64,000 nt of DNA from Myxococcota bacterium. Its GTDB lineage: Bacteria > Myxococcota > B64-G9. Shown here piece after piece: positions 18,274 to 25,787 of the stretch. The notes under the pieces are model-generated. The model ran no database searches and was not told the origin of the DNA. It was given only the letters and a program-made list of their open reading frames with translations. The stretch lies in NCBI GenBank assembly GCA_022710975.1, contig JAKLGA010000002.1, forward strand, positions 124,001-188,000, written 5' to 3'. The position numbers and the translations under genes were made by a program. Position 1 is the first letter of the stretch, and each line of letters begins with the position of its first letter.

Positions 18274-19068
18274 ATGGTCCCGAGGATCGCGCTGGCGGTC
18301 GCGCTGCTCGCGGCCGGCTGCCTGGACTACGCGCCGCTGCCGCCGTGGAAGGCGGTGGACGGATTCGACGGGGCGGACGGCGAGGACGGCCAGGATGGAG
18401 GGGTGGAATCGGACGGCGAGGACCACACGTCCTACGGTGAGCCATGCATGCGGCGCGGGGGATATTGCCACATGGTGCACGATCTCGACGCGCCCTGCCC
18501 GCCGGGCAGCTACAGCCCGTTCAGAGGCTTCCTGCACCAGTGCCTGATGATCGGGTCCTCGATCTGCTGCGTGGACAAGGGCGACTTCGGCTCGCCCTGC
18601 ATCGACGACGCGGACTGCGACCTCGGCGGCTGCCTGCGCGAGGCTTCCGGCTATCCAGAAGGCGGCCTGTGCACGCAGGTCTGCGATCCGGGCGCCAGCC
18701 CGACCGGTTGCCCCGTCTACTCGGTCTGTATCCCGGTGTTCTTCTCCCAGGCCGTGGGCATGTGCATGCTGACCTGCGGCGGGTACGAAGGTTGCCGGGA
18801 GGGCTGGAGCTGCCAGGCCTTCCCCCGCCAGCCCTGGGGCGCAGACGAGCGGACGGTGAACGTGTGCTGGGCAAGGGAGATCGCGATGGGCATGGCCGCG
18901 CTCGGCGAGATCTGCAGCCAGGACGACGACTGTCTGAGCATGCTCTGCCGCGAAGACCCCTCTGGCCAGCGGCGCTGCGCGTCAACCTGCGGCGGAGAGG
19001 ATCGCTGTCTGTACGGGTTCACCTGCCAGCAGGCGTCCGGCGGCGGCGGCCTCTGTTTCCCGGGCTGA
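18274..19068 (+). CDS. Cysteine-rich lipoprotein
   Basis: This 264-residue protein has a short signal peptide and lipobox (L-L-A-A-G-C). An Asp/Gly/Glu linker (DGFDGADGEDGQDGG) leads to a cysteine-rich body. Repeated segments of the type C-x5-D-C-x3-C and CxxxCG resemble the short cysteine-rich repeats common in myxobacterial surface lipoproteins. The many cysteines suggest disulfide-linked modules outside the cell. Function unknown. It overlaps no other gene and sits five bases after the preceding lipoprotein stop. The next gene converges from the other strand 26 bases on, with no visible terminator. Confidence 0.85.
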   Translation: MVPRIALAVALLAAGCLDYAPLPPWKAVDGFDGADGEDGQDGGVESDGEDHTSYGEPCMRRGGYCHMVHDLDAPCPPGSYSPFRGFLHQCLMIGSSICCVDKGDFGSPCIDDADCDLGGCLREASGYPEGGLCTQVCDPGASPTGCPVYSVCIPVFFSQAVGMCMLTCGGYEGCREGWSCQAFPRQPWGADERTVNVCWAREIAMGMAALGEICSQDDDCLSMLCREDPSGQRRCASTCGGEDRCLYGFTCQQASGGGGLCFPG

Positions 19069-19094
19069 GCCTCGCCAGCACCGGTCGGGCCCCC

Positions 19095-19565
19095 TCAGGC
19101 GTAGATGCCGGCCACGATGCGCGCGAGCCCGTCCACGTCCGCGGGGCGGAAGGCGTCGAGCTCGTGGCTGTCCACGTCCAGCACCGCCCGGATCGCGCCG
19201 CTCCGATCGCGCACCGGCAAGACCACCTCGCTCCTGCTCCGCGCGTCGCAGGCGATGTGGCCGGGGAAGGCGTGCACGTCGGGCACCAGCACGGGCTCGC
19301 CGCGGTCGACGGCCGCCCAGCACACCCCCTGGTGCCGGGCGAGCACGGCGCAGGCCACCGGCCCCTGGTAGGGTCCGACCACCAGCTCCCCACCCTCCAG
19401 GCGGTAGAAGCCGGTCCAGGAGAAGTGCGGCAGCTTGTGGTGCAGCACGGCCGCGACGGTAGCCATGCGGGCCACGGCGTCCGGAGCCTCCTGGAGCAGC
19501 TCCGCGAGCTGATCGTGGAGGCGGGTGTAGCGGCTGCGCAGGCGCCCTTCTTCGAGTCTTGGCAC
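19095..19565 (-). CDS. msrC: Free methionine-(R)-sulfoxide reductase (GAF-domain fRMsr)
   Basis: This cytoplasmic GAF-domain enzyme reduces free Met-R-sulfoxide. The 156-residue product has the signature FSWTGFYRLEGGELVVGPYQGPVAC and all three functional cysteines (C72, C82, C106) in GPVAC, GVCW and GHIACD. In the family the last one is catalytic and the others resolve it. Start is a GTG with GAGG six bases upstream. It lies 23 bases after the L-2-hydroxyglutarate oxidase gene on the same strand, so the two may be co-transcribed. Length and motif order fit well. Confidence 0.93.
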   Translation of the reverse strand: MPRLEEGRLRSRYTRLHDQLAELLQEAPDAVARMATVAAVLHHKLPHFSWTGFYRLEGGELVVGPYQGPVACAVLARHQGVCWAAVDRGEPVLVPDVHAFPGHIACDARSRSEVVLPVRDRSGAIRAVLDVDSHELDAFRPADVDGLARIVAGIYA

Positions 19566-19588
19566 GCGTCACCTCGCGAGGGCCGCCC

Positions 19589-20806
19589 TCAGCGGGCGGC
19601 CAGGCTGAAGCTCTGCCCCGCCAACCCGGCGATGGTCTGGCCGATGGCGAGCGAGGCCGTGGCCGCCGGGGACGGCGCGTTCAGCACGTGGATCTGGCGC
19701 TCGGCCTGCACGAAGCGGAAGTCGTCCACCAGGGCGCCAGACGGCTCGAGCGCCTGGGCCCGCACCCCGCTGCCCGCGCGGCGCACGTGAGCCTTGTCGA
19801 GCTCGGGGACCATGGCCTGCAACGAGCGCACGAACGCCCCCCTGGAGAGGGAGCGCCACACCTCGGCCAGCCCCATGCGCCAGTGCCTGGCGGCCAGGCG
19901 CCAGAAGCCGCCGTACAGCAGCCAGGAGAACAGGTCCCGGAGGCGCAGGTCGAACCTGTGGTAGCCCTCGCGCTTGAGGGCCAGCACCGCGTTGGGCCCG
20001 GCCTCGACGCCGCCCCCGAGCGTGCGCGTGAAGTGCACCCCCAGGAAGGGGAAGCGCGCGTCGGGCACCGGGTAGATCAGGTTCCTGACCAGCCGGGCCG
20101 CCGCGGCGTCCAGCTCGTAGTACTCGCCGCGGAAGGGCACGATGCGTAGGCCTGGATCCAGTCCGCACAGGCGCGCCACCCGATCGCTCTGCAGCCCCGC
20201 GCAGTTGACGAGCTGGCGGGCGCGCACCCGCCCGGCAGGGGTCTCCAGCACCAGGCCCCCGGGCTCGCGGGCGAAACCCTGGACCCGGGCCCGCAGGCGG
20301 ACCTCGCCGCCCGCGTGGGCCACGAGCTCCGCGAGCTTCCGCGTCACGCCCGGGTAGTCGATGATGCCGGTGGACGGCACGTGCAGCGCCGCGAGGCAGC
20401 GCACGTGCGGCTCGCGCTCGCGAGCCTCCTCCGGGCCGAGCCGGCGGATGCCCTGGAGGCCGTTCGCGGCCCCGCGCCGCTCGAGCTCCGCCAGGACGGG
20501 CAGCTCTCGCTCCGCGGTGGCCACCACCAGCTTGCCGCAGCGCTCGTGGGCCAGGCCGTGCTCGGCCGCGAAGGCGAGCAGCAGCTGCCTGCCCCGGGCG
20601 CAGTGCTCGGCCTTCTGCGAGCCGGGCCGGTAGTACAGGCCCGAGTGGACCACCCCGCTGTTGTGCCCGGTCTGGTGCGCGGCCAGCTCGCCCTCGGCCT
20701 CCAGCACCACCACCCGGGCGCGCGTCTGCCGGGTGAGCGCCAGGGCCGTGGCGGCGCCCACGATGCCACCGCCGATCACGGCCACGTCGAAGGGCTGCTC
20801 GCTCAA
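19589..20806 (-). CDS. lhgO: L-2-hydroxyglutarate oxidase / dehydrogenase
   Basis: This FAD-dependent enzyme oxidises L-2-hydroxyglutarate to 2-oxoglutarate, usually at the membrane. It is 405 residues, the typical length. It opens with the dinucleotide-binding motif VAVIGGGIVGAATALAL. Family marks include HNSGVVHSGLYYRPGS, KCGKLVVA-like CGKLVVATAERE, STGIIDYPGV and the C-terminal NAPSPAATASLAIG. Start is TTG with GGGAGG seven bases upstream. It is divergent from a histidine phosphatase gene, and a promoter-like sequence lies between them. Confidence 0.92.
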   Translation of the reverse strand: MSEQPFDVAVIGGGIVGAATALALTRQTRARVVVLEAEGELAAHQTGHNSGVVHSGLYYRPGSQKAEHCARGRQLLLAFAAEHGLAHERCGKLVVATAERELPVLAELERRGAANGLQGIRRLGPEEAREREPHVRCLAALHVPSTGIIDYPGVTRKLAELVAHAGGEVRLRARVQGFAREPGGLVLETPAGRVRARQLVNCAGLQSDRVARLCGLDPGLRIVPFRGEYYELDAAAARLVRNLIYPVPDARFPFLGVHFTRTLGGGVEAGPNAVLALKREGYHRFDLRLRDLFSWLLYGGFWRLAARHWRMGLAEVWRSLSRGAFVRSLQAMVPELDKAHVRRAGSGVRAQALEPSGALVDDFRFVQAERQIHVLNAPSPAATASLAIGQTIAGLAGQSFSLAAR

Positions 20807-20839
20807 GCCTCGGCCTCCCGGAGGAGCTCTCCTGCGCGC

Positions 20840-20869
20840 ACGTTACCGCCGACCCCGCCGAGCGGGCAA
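20840..20869 (-). promoter_or_regulatory. Candidate promoter of lhgO-msrC
   Basis: On the minus strand TTGCCC (20869-20864), an 18-base spacer and TAACGT (20845-20840) stand 34 bases before the TTG start. The -10 match is only moderate. Confidence 0.4.
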
Positions 20870-20887
20870 GCGCGCCCGCGCGCCGGC

Positions 20888-20917
20888 CTGGCGAGCCGGC
20901 CCCGGGCGTGCTAGCTT
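20888..20917 (+). promoter_or_regulatory. Candidate promoter of the histidine phosphatase gene (near-leaderless)
   Basis: CTGGCG (20888-20893), an 18-base spacer and TAGCTT (20912-20917) end only 10 bases before the ATG at 20928. A start about seven bases after the -10 would leave a leader of a few bases. No Shine-Dalgarno sequence is visible, which agrees with leaderless translation. Confidence 0.4.
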
Positions 20918-20927
20918 GGCCGGCGCC

Positions 20928-21590
20928 ATGCGCTTCGAGGACATGATCTCCGGCCTGCCCACCGATCGCCCGCTGGCGCTGCTGCTGCGGCACGCCGAGC
21001 GCGCCTCCATCGACACCATCGAGGACTCCTACCGAGCCCTGCTCACCCCGGCCGGCATGACCGCGGCCCGGCTGCTGGGCGGCCGGCTGGCCCACCTGCG
21101 CCCGATCCGGCTGGCCCACAGCCCGGTCGGCCGCTGCCGCCAGACCGCCGCCTGCCTGGCGGAGGGCATCCAGGCCGCCGGGGGCGAGGCCACCCTCCTG
21201 GGCGAACGCACCGAGCTGGGCGGGCCTTACATGCTCGACTTCCGCGCGGCCATGGCCGCGGTGCTGGACGAGGGGGGTGGGCGCTTCGTGCGCGCCTGGT
21301 TCGACGGGCGCCCGCCGGCCGACGGCCTGGTGCGCCCCTTCCGGGAGGCGGCCCGGGGGCAGCTCGAGGCGCTGCTCGCGAGCCTGCGCGAGCCCGGGGC
21401 GCGCGGCGTGTGGCTGGGGATCAGCCACGACTGGAACCTCCTGCTGCTGCGCGAGGGCTACCTGGGGCTGCGGCACGAGGCGGCCGGCTGGCCCGACTAC
21501 CTGGAGGGCCTGGCGGCCTGGCTGGACGACGGACGGCTGGTGCTGTGCCGGGGCGAGCGCCTGGTGCGGCTCGCGCTGCCGCTCTCCTGA
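20928..21590 (+). CDS. Histidine phosphatase superfamily protein
   Basis: This 220-residue protein has the catalytic LLLRHAER motif near residue 20 (Arg-His-Ala-Glu, the phospho-accepting histidine). The conserved second arginine is in LAHSPVGRCRQTA and the second histidine in GISHDWNLLLL. Branch-1 members act on small phosphometabolites or phosphoproteins, but nothing here fixes the substrate. The 20-22 residue spacing and overall length fit the family. It has no signal peptide. It ends six bases before the convergent HAD phosphatase gene. Confidence 0.82.
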   Translation: MRFEDMISGLPTDRPLALLLRHAERASIDTIEDSYRALLTPAGMTAARLLGGRLAHLRPIRLAHSPVGRCRQTAACLAEGIQAAGGEATLLGERTELGGPYMLDFRAAMAAVLDEGGGRFVRAWFDGRPPADGLVRPFREAARGQLEALLASLREPGARGVWLGISHDWNLLLLREGYLGLRHEAAGWPDYLEGLAAWLDDGRLVLCRGERLVRLALPLS

Positions 21591-21596
21591 CAGGCC

Positions 21597-22253
21597 TCAG
21601 CCCCGCCAGTCCTGGATCTCCCAGCCTCGCCGGCGCGCCTCGCGCCGGAGGCGCGGATCGGGCATGACCACCCGCGGCCGGCCCACCCGCAGCAACATGG
21701 GCAGATCGGTGATGCTGTCGGTGTAGAAGGCGCTGGCGCCCAGATCGACCCCGTGCTCGGCCGCGTAGCGCTCGGCCCACACCACCTTGCCCTGGCCGGC
21801 GCACACCGGCGGCACCAGGGCGCCGGTGAACCTGCCGTCCTCGACCGCGTAGCGGGTGGCGATGAAGCCGTCCAGGCCGAAGTGCTCGCAGGCCGCCTCG
21901 GACTCGTAGCGCGAGGACGAGGTCAGCAGCACGCAGGGCTCCCCGGCCCGGCGGTGGGCGTCCAGCGCCGCCCGGCCGCCCGGGGCGGCGTGGGGCACCA
22001 CCTCCTCCTGGAACCAGGCGCGGGTCCAGCCGCGCACCGTCTCCTCGGGCAGGCCCCGGATGGTCGTCAGGGCCTCCTGCATGGCGCGCTCCATGTCGAT
22101 CAGCCCGAAGCGGTAGCCCAGCAGGTAGACGAGCGCCTTGGCCATCTGCGCGCGCGTGATGCGGCCCACGCGCCGCTCGCGCCGCATCCACAGGGCGCCC
22201 GAGTTGACGGTCAGCAGCGTCCCGTCGAGGTCGAAGAAGGCGACGGTCCTCAC
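21597..22253 (-). CDS. HAD-IB (SerB-like) phosphatase
   Basis: This 218-residue haloacid-dehalogenase hydrolase has motif I FFDLDGTLLTV (two catalytic aspartates) at residues 5-15, motif II LLTSSSRYE (threonine/serine), a lysine in AGQGKVVW (motif III) and motif IV FYTDSITDLPML. This is the HAD-IB/PSPase-like subfamily, which acts on phosphoserine-like or lysophospholipid substrates; specificity cannot be read. The GTG start overlaps the upstream gene stop as GTGA, so it is translationally coupled to that exported protein. It converges with the histidine phosphatase gene. Confidence 0.85.
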   Translation of the reverse strand: MRTVAFFDLDGTLLTVNSGALWMRRERRVGRITRAQMAKALVYLLGYRFGLIDMERAMQEALTTIRGLPEETVRGWTRAWFQEEVVPHAAPGGRAALDAHRRAGEPCVLLTSSSRYESEAACEHFGLDGFIATRYAVEDGRFTGALVPPVCAGQGKVVWAERYAAEHGVDLGASAFYTDSITDLPMLLRVGRPRVVMPDPRLRREARRRGWEIQDWRG

Positions 22254-23095
22254 TTGGCGCCGGCTCCCTGGCCGAGGGCCTCGAGCAGCGGCTGGATCTT
22301 GCCCGCCGCGTCCACCACGGCCTCGCGCAGGCCGCGGGACTCCTCGGCCTCGCTGCCCGCGGGCCTGCGCATGCCCTGCGCCGCGCCCGAGGCCACCACC
22401 CTCTTCGTGCGCACCTCCACGAGCTCCAGGGCGACCGCGTACGAGCTGGCTTGCGCGTCGGGCTCGTGGAGGCGTTTGACGCCCACCCGGAGCACCAGCT
22501 CCGCGCCCGGGGCCTGGCCCGGCTCGGGCTCCTCCAGCACCTCGAAGCCCGCCTTCTGCAGGAAGGGGATGAGCTCCGCCTTGACCAGGAACCACAGCCT
22601 GGGGCGGGGCGCGCCCGGGGCCGGGATCACCACCACGCTCCTGCCGGTCCCGCCCGCGGGCGGGGCCGCCCGCGCGCCGGCCTCCTGCATGCGCCGCTTG
22701 AGGGCCGAGGCGTGGAGCCTGGTGTTCAGCACCACCTGCACCCGGTCCCCGCCCAGGCTGCGCCGGGAGCGGAGCCCCTCCCCGCGCCCGTCGCGCGAAC
22801 CGGCCTGGACCAGGCCGACCAGCTTGTCCAGCTCCCTCTCCAGCGAGGGCCAGAGCTTCTCGAGGGCCGCCTCCTCCGCGGGCGTCGAGGTCAGCCCCTC
22901 GGCGTACCAGCGCAGGCAGCCCAGGCGGGCGTGCAGCACGGCCGCCTCGGTGCTCTCCCCCTCGCCCCGGCACTGGACCAGGGCGGTGTCCGCGTCGATC
23001 GTCTCGACCAGCTGTCCGGGCAGGAGGCTCTCCCCGGCCAGGGCGGTCGCGGCCAGGCCCAGCCACCATAGGGCCAGCAGCATGTGGAGGCGCAT
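22250..23095 (-). CDS. Exported protein of unknown function (possibly FlgT/LPP20-like)
   Basis: This 281-residue protein has a signal peptide (MRLHMLLALWWLGLAATALA, cleaved before G-E-S). An N-terminal domain with EAAVLHARLGCLRWY and VVLNTRLHASALKRR resembles the FlgT/LPP20-type envelope fold. A second domain contains VLRVGVKRLHEPDAQASSYAVALELVEV, typical of periplasmic proteins that copy an alpha-beta sandwich. No lipobox. The resemblance is weak and the function unknown. AAGGAC precedes the ATG. Its stop overlaps the HAD phosphatase start by four bases. Confidence 0.75.
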   Translation of the reverse strand: MRLHMLLALWWLGLAATALAGESLLPGQLVETIDADTALVQCRGEGESTEAAVLHARLGCLRWYAEGLTSTPAEEAALEKLWPSLERELDKLVGLVQAGSRDGRGEGLRSRRSLGGDRVQVVLNTRLHASALKRRMQEAGARAAPPAGGTGRSVVVIPAPGAPRPRLWFLVKAELIPFLQKAGFEVLEEPEPGQAPGAELVLRVGVKRLHEPDAQASSYAVALELVEVRTKRVVASGAAQGMRRPAGSEAEESRGLREAVVDAAGKIQPLLEALGQGAGAK

Positions 23096-23141
23096 GTCCT
23101 TCTCTCCTCGCGTCTTCCCTTCGAGCAGGGATTGTGCTGAC

Positions 23142-23170
23142 ATCCTAGTGCTGCGCGGCGGGGGCCACAA
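23142..23170 (-). promoter_or_regulatory. Candidate promoter of the exported protein / HAD phosphatase pair
   Basis: On the minus strand TTGTGG (23170-23165), a 17-base spacer and TAGGAT (23147-23142) lie 47 bases before the ATG at 23095. The region is divergent with the AcuC-type gene; for that gene only a weak CATCCT element is visible at 23141-23146. Confidence 0.45.
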
Positions 23171-23198
23171 GGGCCGCGCGGGGAGGGCCAGACCAGCC

Positions 23199-24338
23199 AT
23201 GGCAAGCGGCGCCGTCTTCCTGCACAGCCCCGAGCTCGAGCGCATCGCCTACCCGGAGCACAGCCCCTTCAAGACCGATCGCGCCCAGCGCACCCGGCGG
23301 CTGCTCCTGGGCATGGGCCTGCTGGGCAGCGCCGGCGCGCGCGAGGTGCCTCCGCGCCCGGCCAGTCACGCGGACCTCACGCGCCTGCACTCCCCGGTCT
23401 ACCTGGCGGCGCTGCAGCGGGCGGAGCGGGGCGAGTTCGACATGAGCTTCCTGGCCATGGGCCTGGGCACCGAGGACTGCCCGGTGTTCGCCGGCCTGTA
23501 CGAGCACGCCTGCTGGGCCGTGGGCGCCAGCCTGGAGGGCGCCCGCCTGCTGCTCGCCGGCGAGGCGCGGGTGGCCTTCAACCCCTCGGGCGGCTTCCAC
23601 CACGCCGGACCGGACTACGCCGCCGGCTTCTGCTACCTCAACGACGTGGCGCTGGCCTGCGAGCTGCTGGCCGCGGCCGGCAAGCGGGTGCTGTACCTGG
23701 ACGTGGACGTGCACCACGGGGACGGGGTGCAGGCCTTCTTCTACGGCCGCAAGGACGTGCTGACCATGTCGCTGCACGAGAGCGGCAAGACCCTCTTCCC
23801 CGGCACGGGCTTCGAGGACGAGATCGGCGAGGGCGAGGGCCTGGGCTACGCGGTCAACCTGCCGCTCCCGGTCGGCACCTACGACGAGGCCTACGTGGCC
23901 GCCTTCCGGGAGGCCTGCCTGCCGATCGCGCGCGCCTTCCGCCCGGAGGCGGTGGTGCTGGAGCTGGGCATGGACGCCCTGGCCGGCGACCCACTCGCCC
24001 ACCTGAGCCTGACCAACAACGCCTACGTCGAGGTGATCCAGGAGGTGCTCGGGCTGGGCGCCCCGGTCCTGGCCACCGGCGGCGGCGGCTACCACGTGGA
24101 GAACACCGCCCGCGGCTGGGCGCTGGCCTGGAGCGTGCTGTCGGGCCAGGATGATCCGGCCGACGATCCCTCGGTGGGCATGGGCGGGGTCTTCCTGCAG
24201 TCGAGCGAGTGGCGCGGCGGGCTGCGGGACCGGGTCCTGCTGTCCCACGCCGGCCAGCGCCAGGCCATCGACGAGGCCCTCGCGGCCAGCGTCGCCAGGG
24301 TGAAGGCCGGCCTGTTCCCGCTGCACGGCCTGGCCTGA
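23199..24338 (+). CDS. Class I histone-deacetylase-family protein (AcuC-like)
   Basis: This is a zinc-dependent amidohydrolase of the HDAC/acetoin-utilisation family, 379 residues, cytoplasmic. The active-site histidine pair is H134-H135 (GFHHA). The zinc ligands are D170, H172 (LDVDVHHGDG) and D259 (GMDALAGDP). The catalytic tyrosine is in ATGGGGYH. In bacteria AcuC removes acetyl groups from acetyl-CoA synthetase or other proteins, but some relatives act on small acetylated amines, so the substrate is open. The in-frame region upstream of 23199 is the reverse of other genes. No acetoin genes are nearby. Confidence 0.9.
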   Translation: MASGAVFLHSPELERIAYPEHSPFKTDRAQRTRRLLLGMGLLGSAGAREVPPRPASHADLTRLHSPVYLAALQRAERGEFDMSFLAMGLGTEDCPVFAGLYEHACWAVGASLEGARLLLAGEARVAFNPSGGFHHAGPDYAAGFCYLNDVALACELLAAAGKRVLYLDVDVHHGDGVQAFFYGRKDVLTMSLHESGKTLFPGTGFEDEIGEGEGLGYAVNLPLPVGTYDEAYVAAFREACLPIARAFRPEAVVLELGMDALAGDPLAHLSLTNNAYVEVIQEVLGLGAPVLATGGGGYHVENTARGWALAWSVLSGQDDPADDPSVGMGGVFLQSSEWRGGLRDRVLLSHAGQRQAIDEALAASVARVKAGLFPLHGLA

Positions 24339-24355
24339 GCCAGGGGGGTGACGGC

Positions 24356-25771
24356 ATGCGCGGCCTGGGCGGTTGTCTGTGCGCGTGGGCGCTCCTGGCA
24401 GTCTGGCCCGGCTGCGGCGGGTCCGACGATCGTTGCCGCGGGGTGGTCTGCGACCAGCCGCCGGCCAGCGCCTGCCTGGACGCGGACACGCTGCGGACGT
24501 TCACCTCGTCGGGCCAGTGCCAGCCGGACACGGGCCAGTGCAGCTACACCCCGGCCGAGCAGGCCTGCGAGTTCGGGTGCGGTCAGGATCGCTGCCTGGA
24601 GCAGGACCCGTGCCAGGGCGTGGTGTGCGACGACCCTCCCTCGAACACCTGCCTGGACGCCGACCGGCTGCAGGTCTACGCGGCGGTGGGCGCCTGCGCG
24701 CCGGAGGACGGCACCTGCGGCTACCCGTGGGACGCGCGGGTGTGCGAGCGTGGCTGCGCGGACGGGGCCTGCCTGGATCAGGACGCCTGCCAGGGGGTGG
24801 AGTGCGACAGCCCACCGCCGGACACCTGCCAGGACGCGGACACCCTGCTCGAGTACGCCGACCTGGGTGTATGCGACTCCGCTACGGGCAGGTGCCAGTA
24901 CACCCCCTCGCCCCGCGTCTGCGCCGCGGGCTGCCGCGCCGGGATCTGCCTCGAGCCCCCGCCCGTGTGGGGCTGGATCTCCGTGCTCGAGCTCAACGAG
25001 GCCACCCTCAACGCGCCCTGGACCTGGCTGTCGGGGGTGCGGGCCTACTTCGCCCGGGCGCCGCACTGCCGCAACTTCCCCGAGCACTGGCTCGAGGCCT
25101 GCGGCCCCCCGCTCGCCACGGAGGGTGCCTGCGCGCTGTACGGCAGCGACTGGCAGGATCCCTGGCGCTGTGAGCCTGCCTGCGACCTCGACACCCAGGA
25201 GTGCGTCGACGTAGACGCCCTGCCCACCTGCCGGGACCTGCCCGCCGCCTGGGACGTGGGCGCGATCCAGGTGACGGGCCTGGCGGCGCCCGTCAGTCTG
25301 AGCGCGGACGAGCTGGGCCGCTACAGCGCGGGCAGCCTGCCGGCCGAGCTGTTCGGCGCGGGCGACGCCATCCAGGTGCAGACGGGAGGCGGCGCGCTGG
25401 CGCCCCTGTCCCTGCAGGGCGTGGGTGTGGCCCACCTGGAGCTCGGCTCGGCCAGCCTGCCCCTGGTCCGGGGCCAGCCGGCCCAGGTCACCTGGACCCC
25501 GGCGGATCCGGACAGCCGCGTCCAGGTCCTGCTGGAGGCCGGGCCCCACCACCCCGCCCCGCCGGTCGCCGCCATCCTGTGCGACGCGCCCGACGAGGAC
25601 GGGCAGGTGGAGCTGCCCGCCGCGCTCGTCTCCACCTTCCTGGATCGGGCCTACTGCGTGTGCCGCTTCTCGCACGTCACCCGCTACCGGCAGGCAATCC
25701 TGCCGACCCAGGGCGGGGAGGTCGAGCTGCGCGTGGGCAGCGTCCGGCCGCTCCAGCTCGAGCGGCGGTGA
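24356..25771 (+). CDS. Cysteine-rich repeat lipoprotein
   Basis: This 471-residue protein has a signal peptide and lipobox (V-W-P-G-C, near residue 20). Three repeats of about 60 residues follow, each with C-x-G-V-(V/E)-C-D, a PP-x-x-x-C-x-D-A-D-x-L motif, G-x-C and C-x-x-G-C. These spacings resemble the small disulfide-rich repeats of myxobacterial outer-surface proteins. A beta-rich C-terminal domain of about 250 residues has further cysteine pairs. Function unknown, likely extracellular binding or structure. GGGGGTGA precedes the ATG 18 bases after the AcuC-like gene. It is convergent with the TPR giant. Confidence 0.85.
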   Translation: MRGLGGCLCAWALLAVWPGCGGSDDRCRGVVCDQPPASACLDADTLRTFTSSGQCQPDTGQCSYTPAEQACEFGCGQDRCLEQDPCQGVVCDDPPSNTCLDADRLQVYAAVGACAPEDGTCGYPWDARVCERGCADGACLDQDACQGVECDSPPPDTCQDADTLLEYADLGVCDSATGRCQYTPSPRVCAAGCRAGICLEPPPVWGWISVLELNEATLNAPWTWLSGVRAYFARAPHCRNFPEHWLEACGPPLATEGACALYGSDWQDPWRCEPACDLDTQECVDVDALPTCRDLPAAWDVGAIQVTGLAAPVSLSADELGRYSAGSLPAELFGAGDAIQVQTGGGALAPLSLQGVGVAHLELGSASLPLVRGQPAQVTWTPADPDSRVQVLLEAGPHHPAPPVAAILCDAPDEDGQVELPAALVSTFLDRAYCVCRFSHVTRYRQAILPTQGGEVELRVGSVRPLQLERR

Positions 25772-25787
25772 GCGCGATCCACGCGCC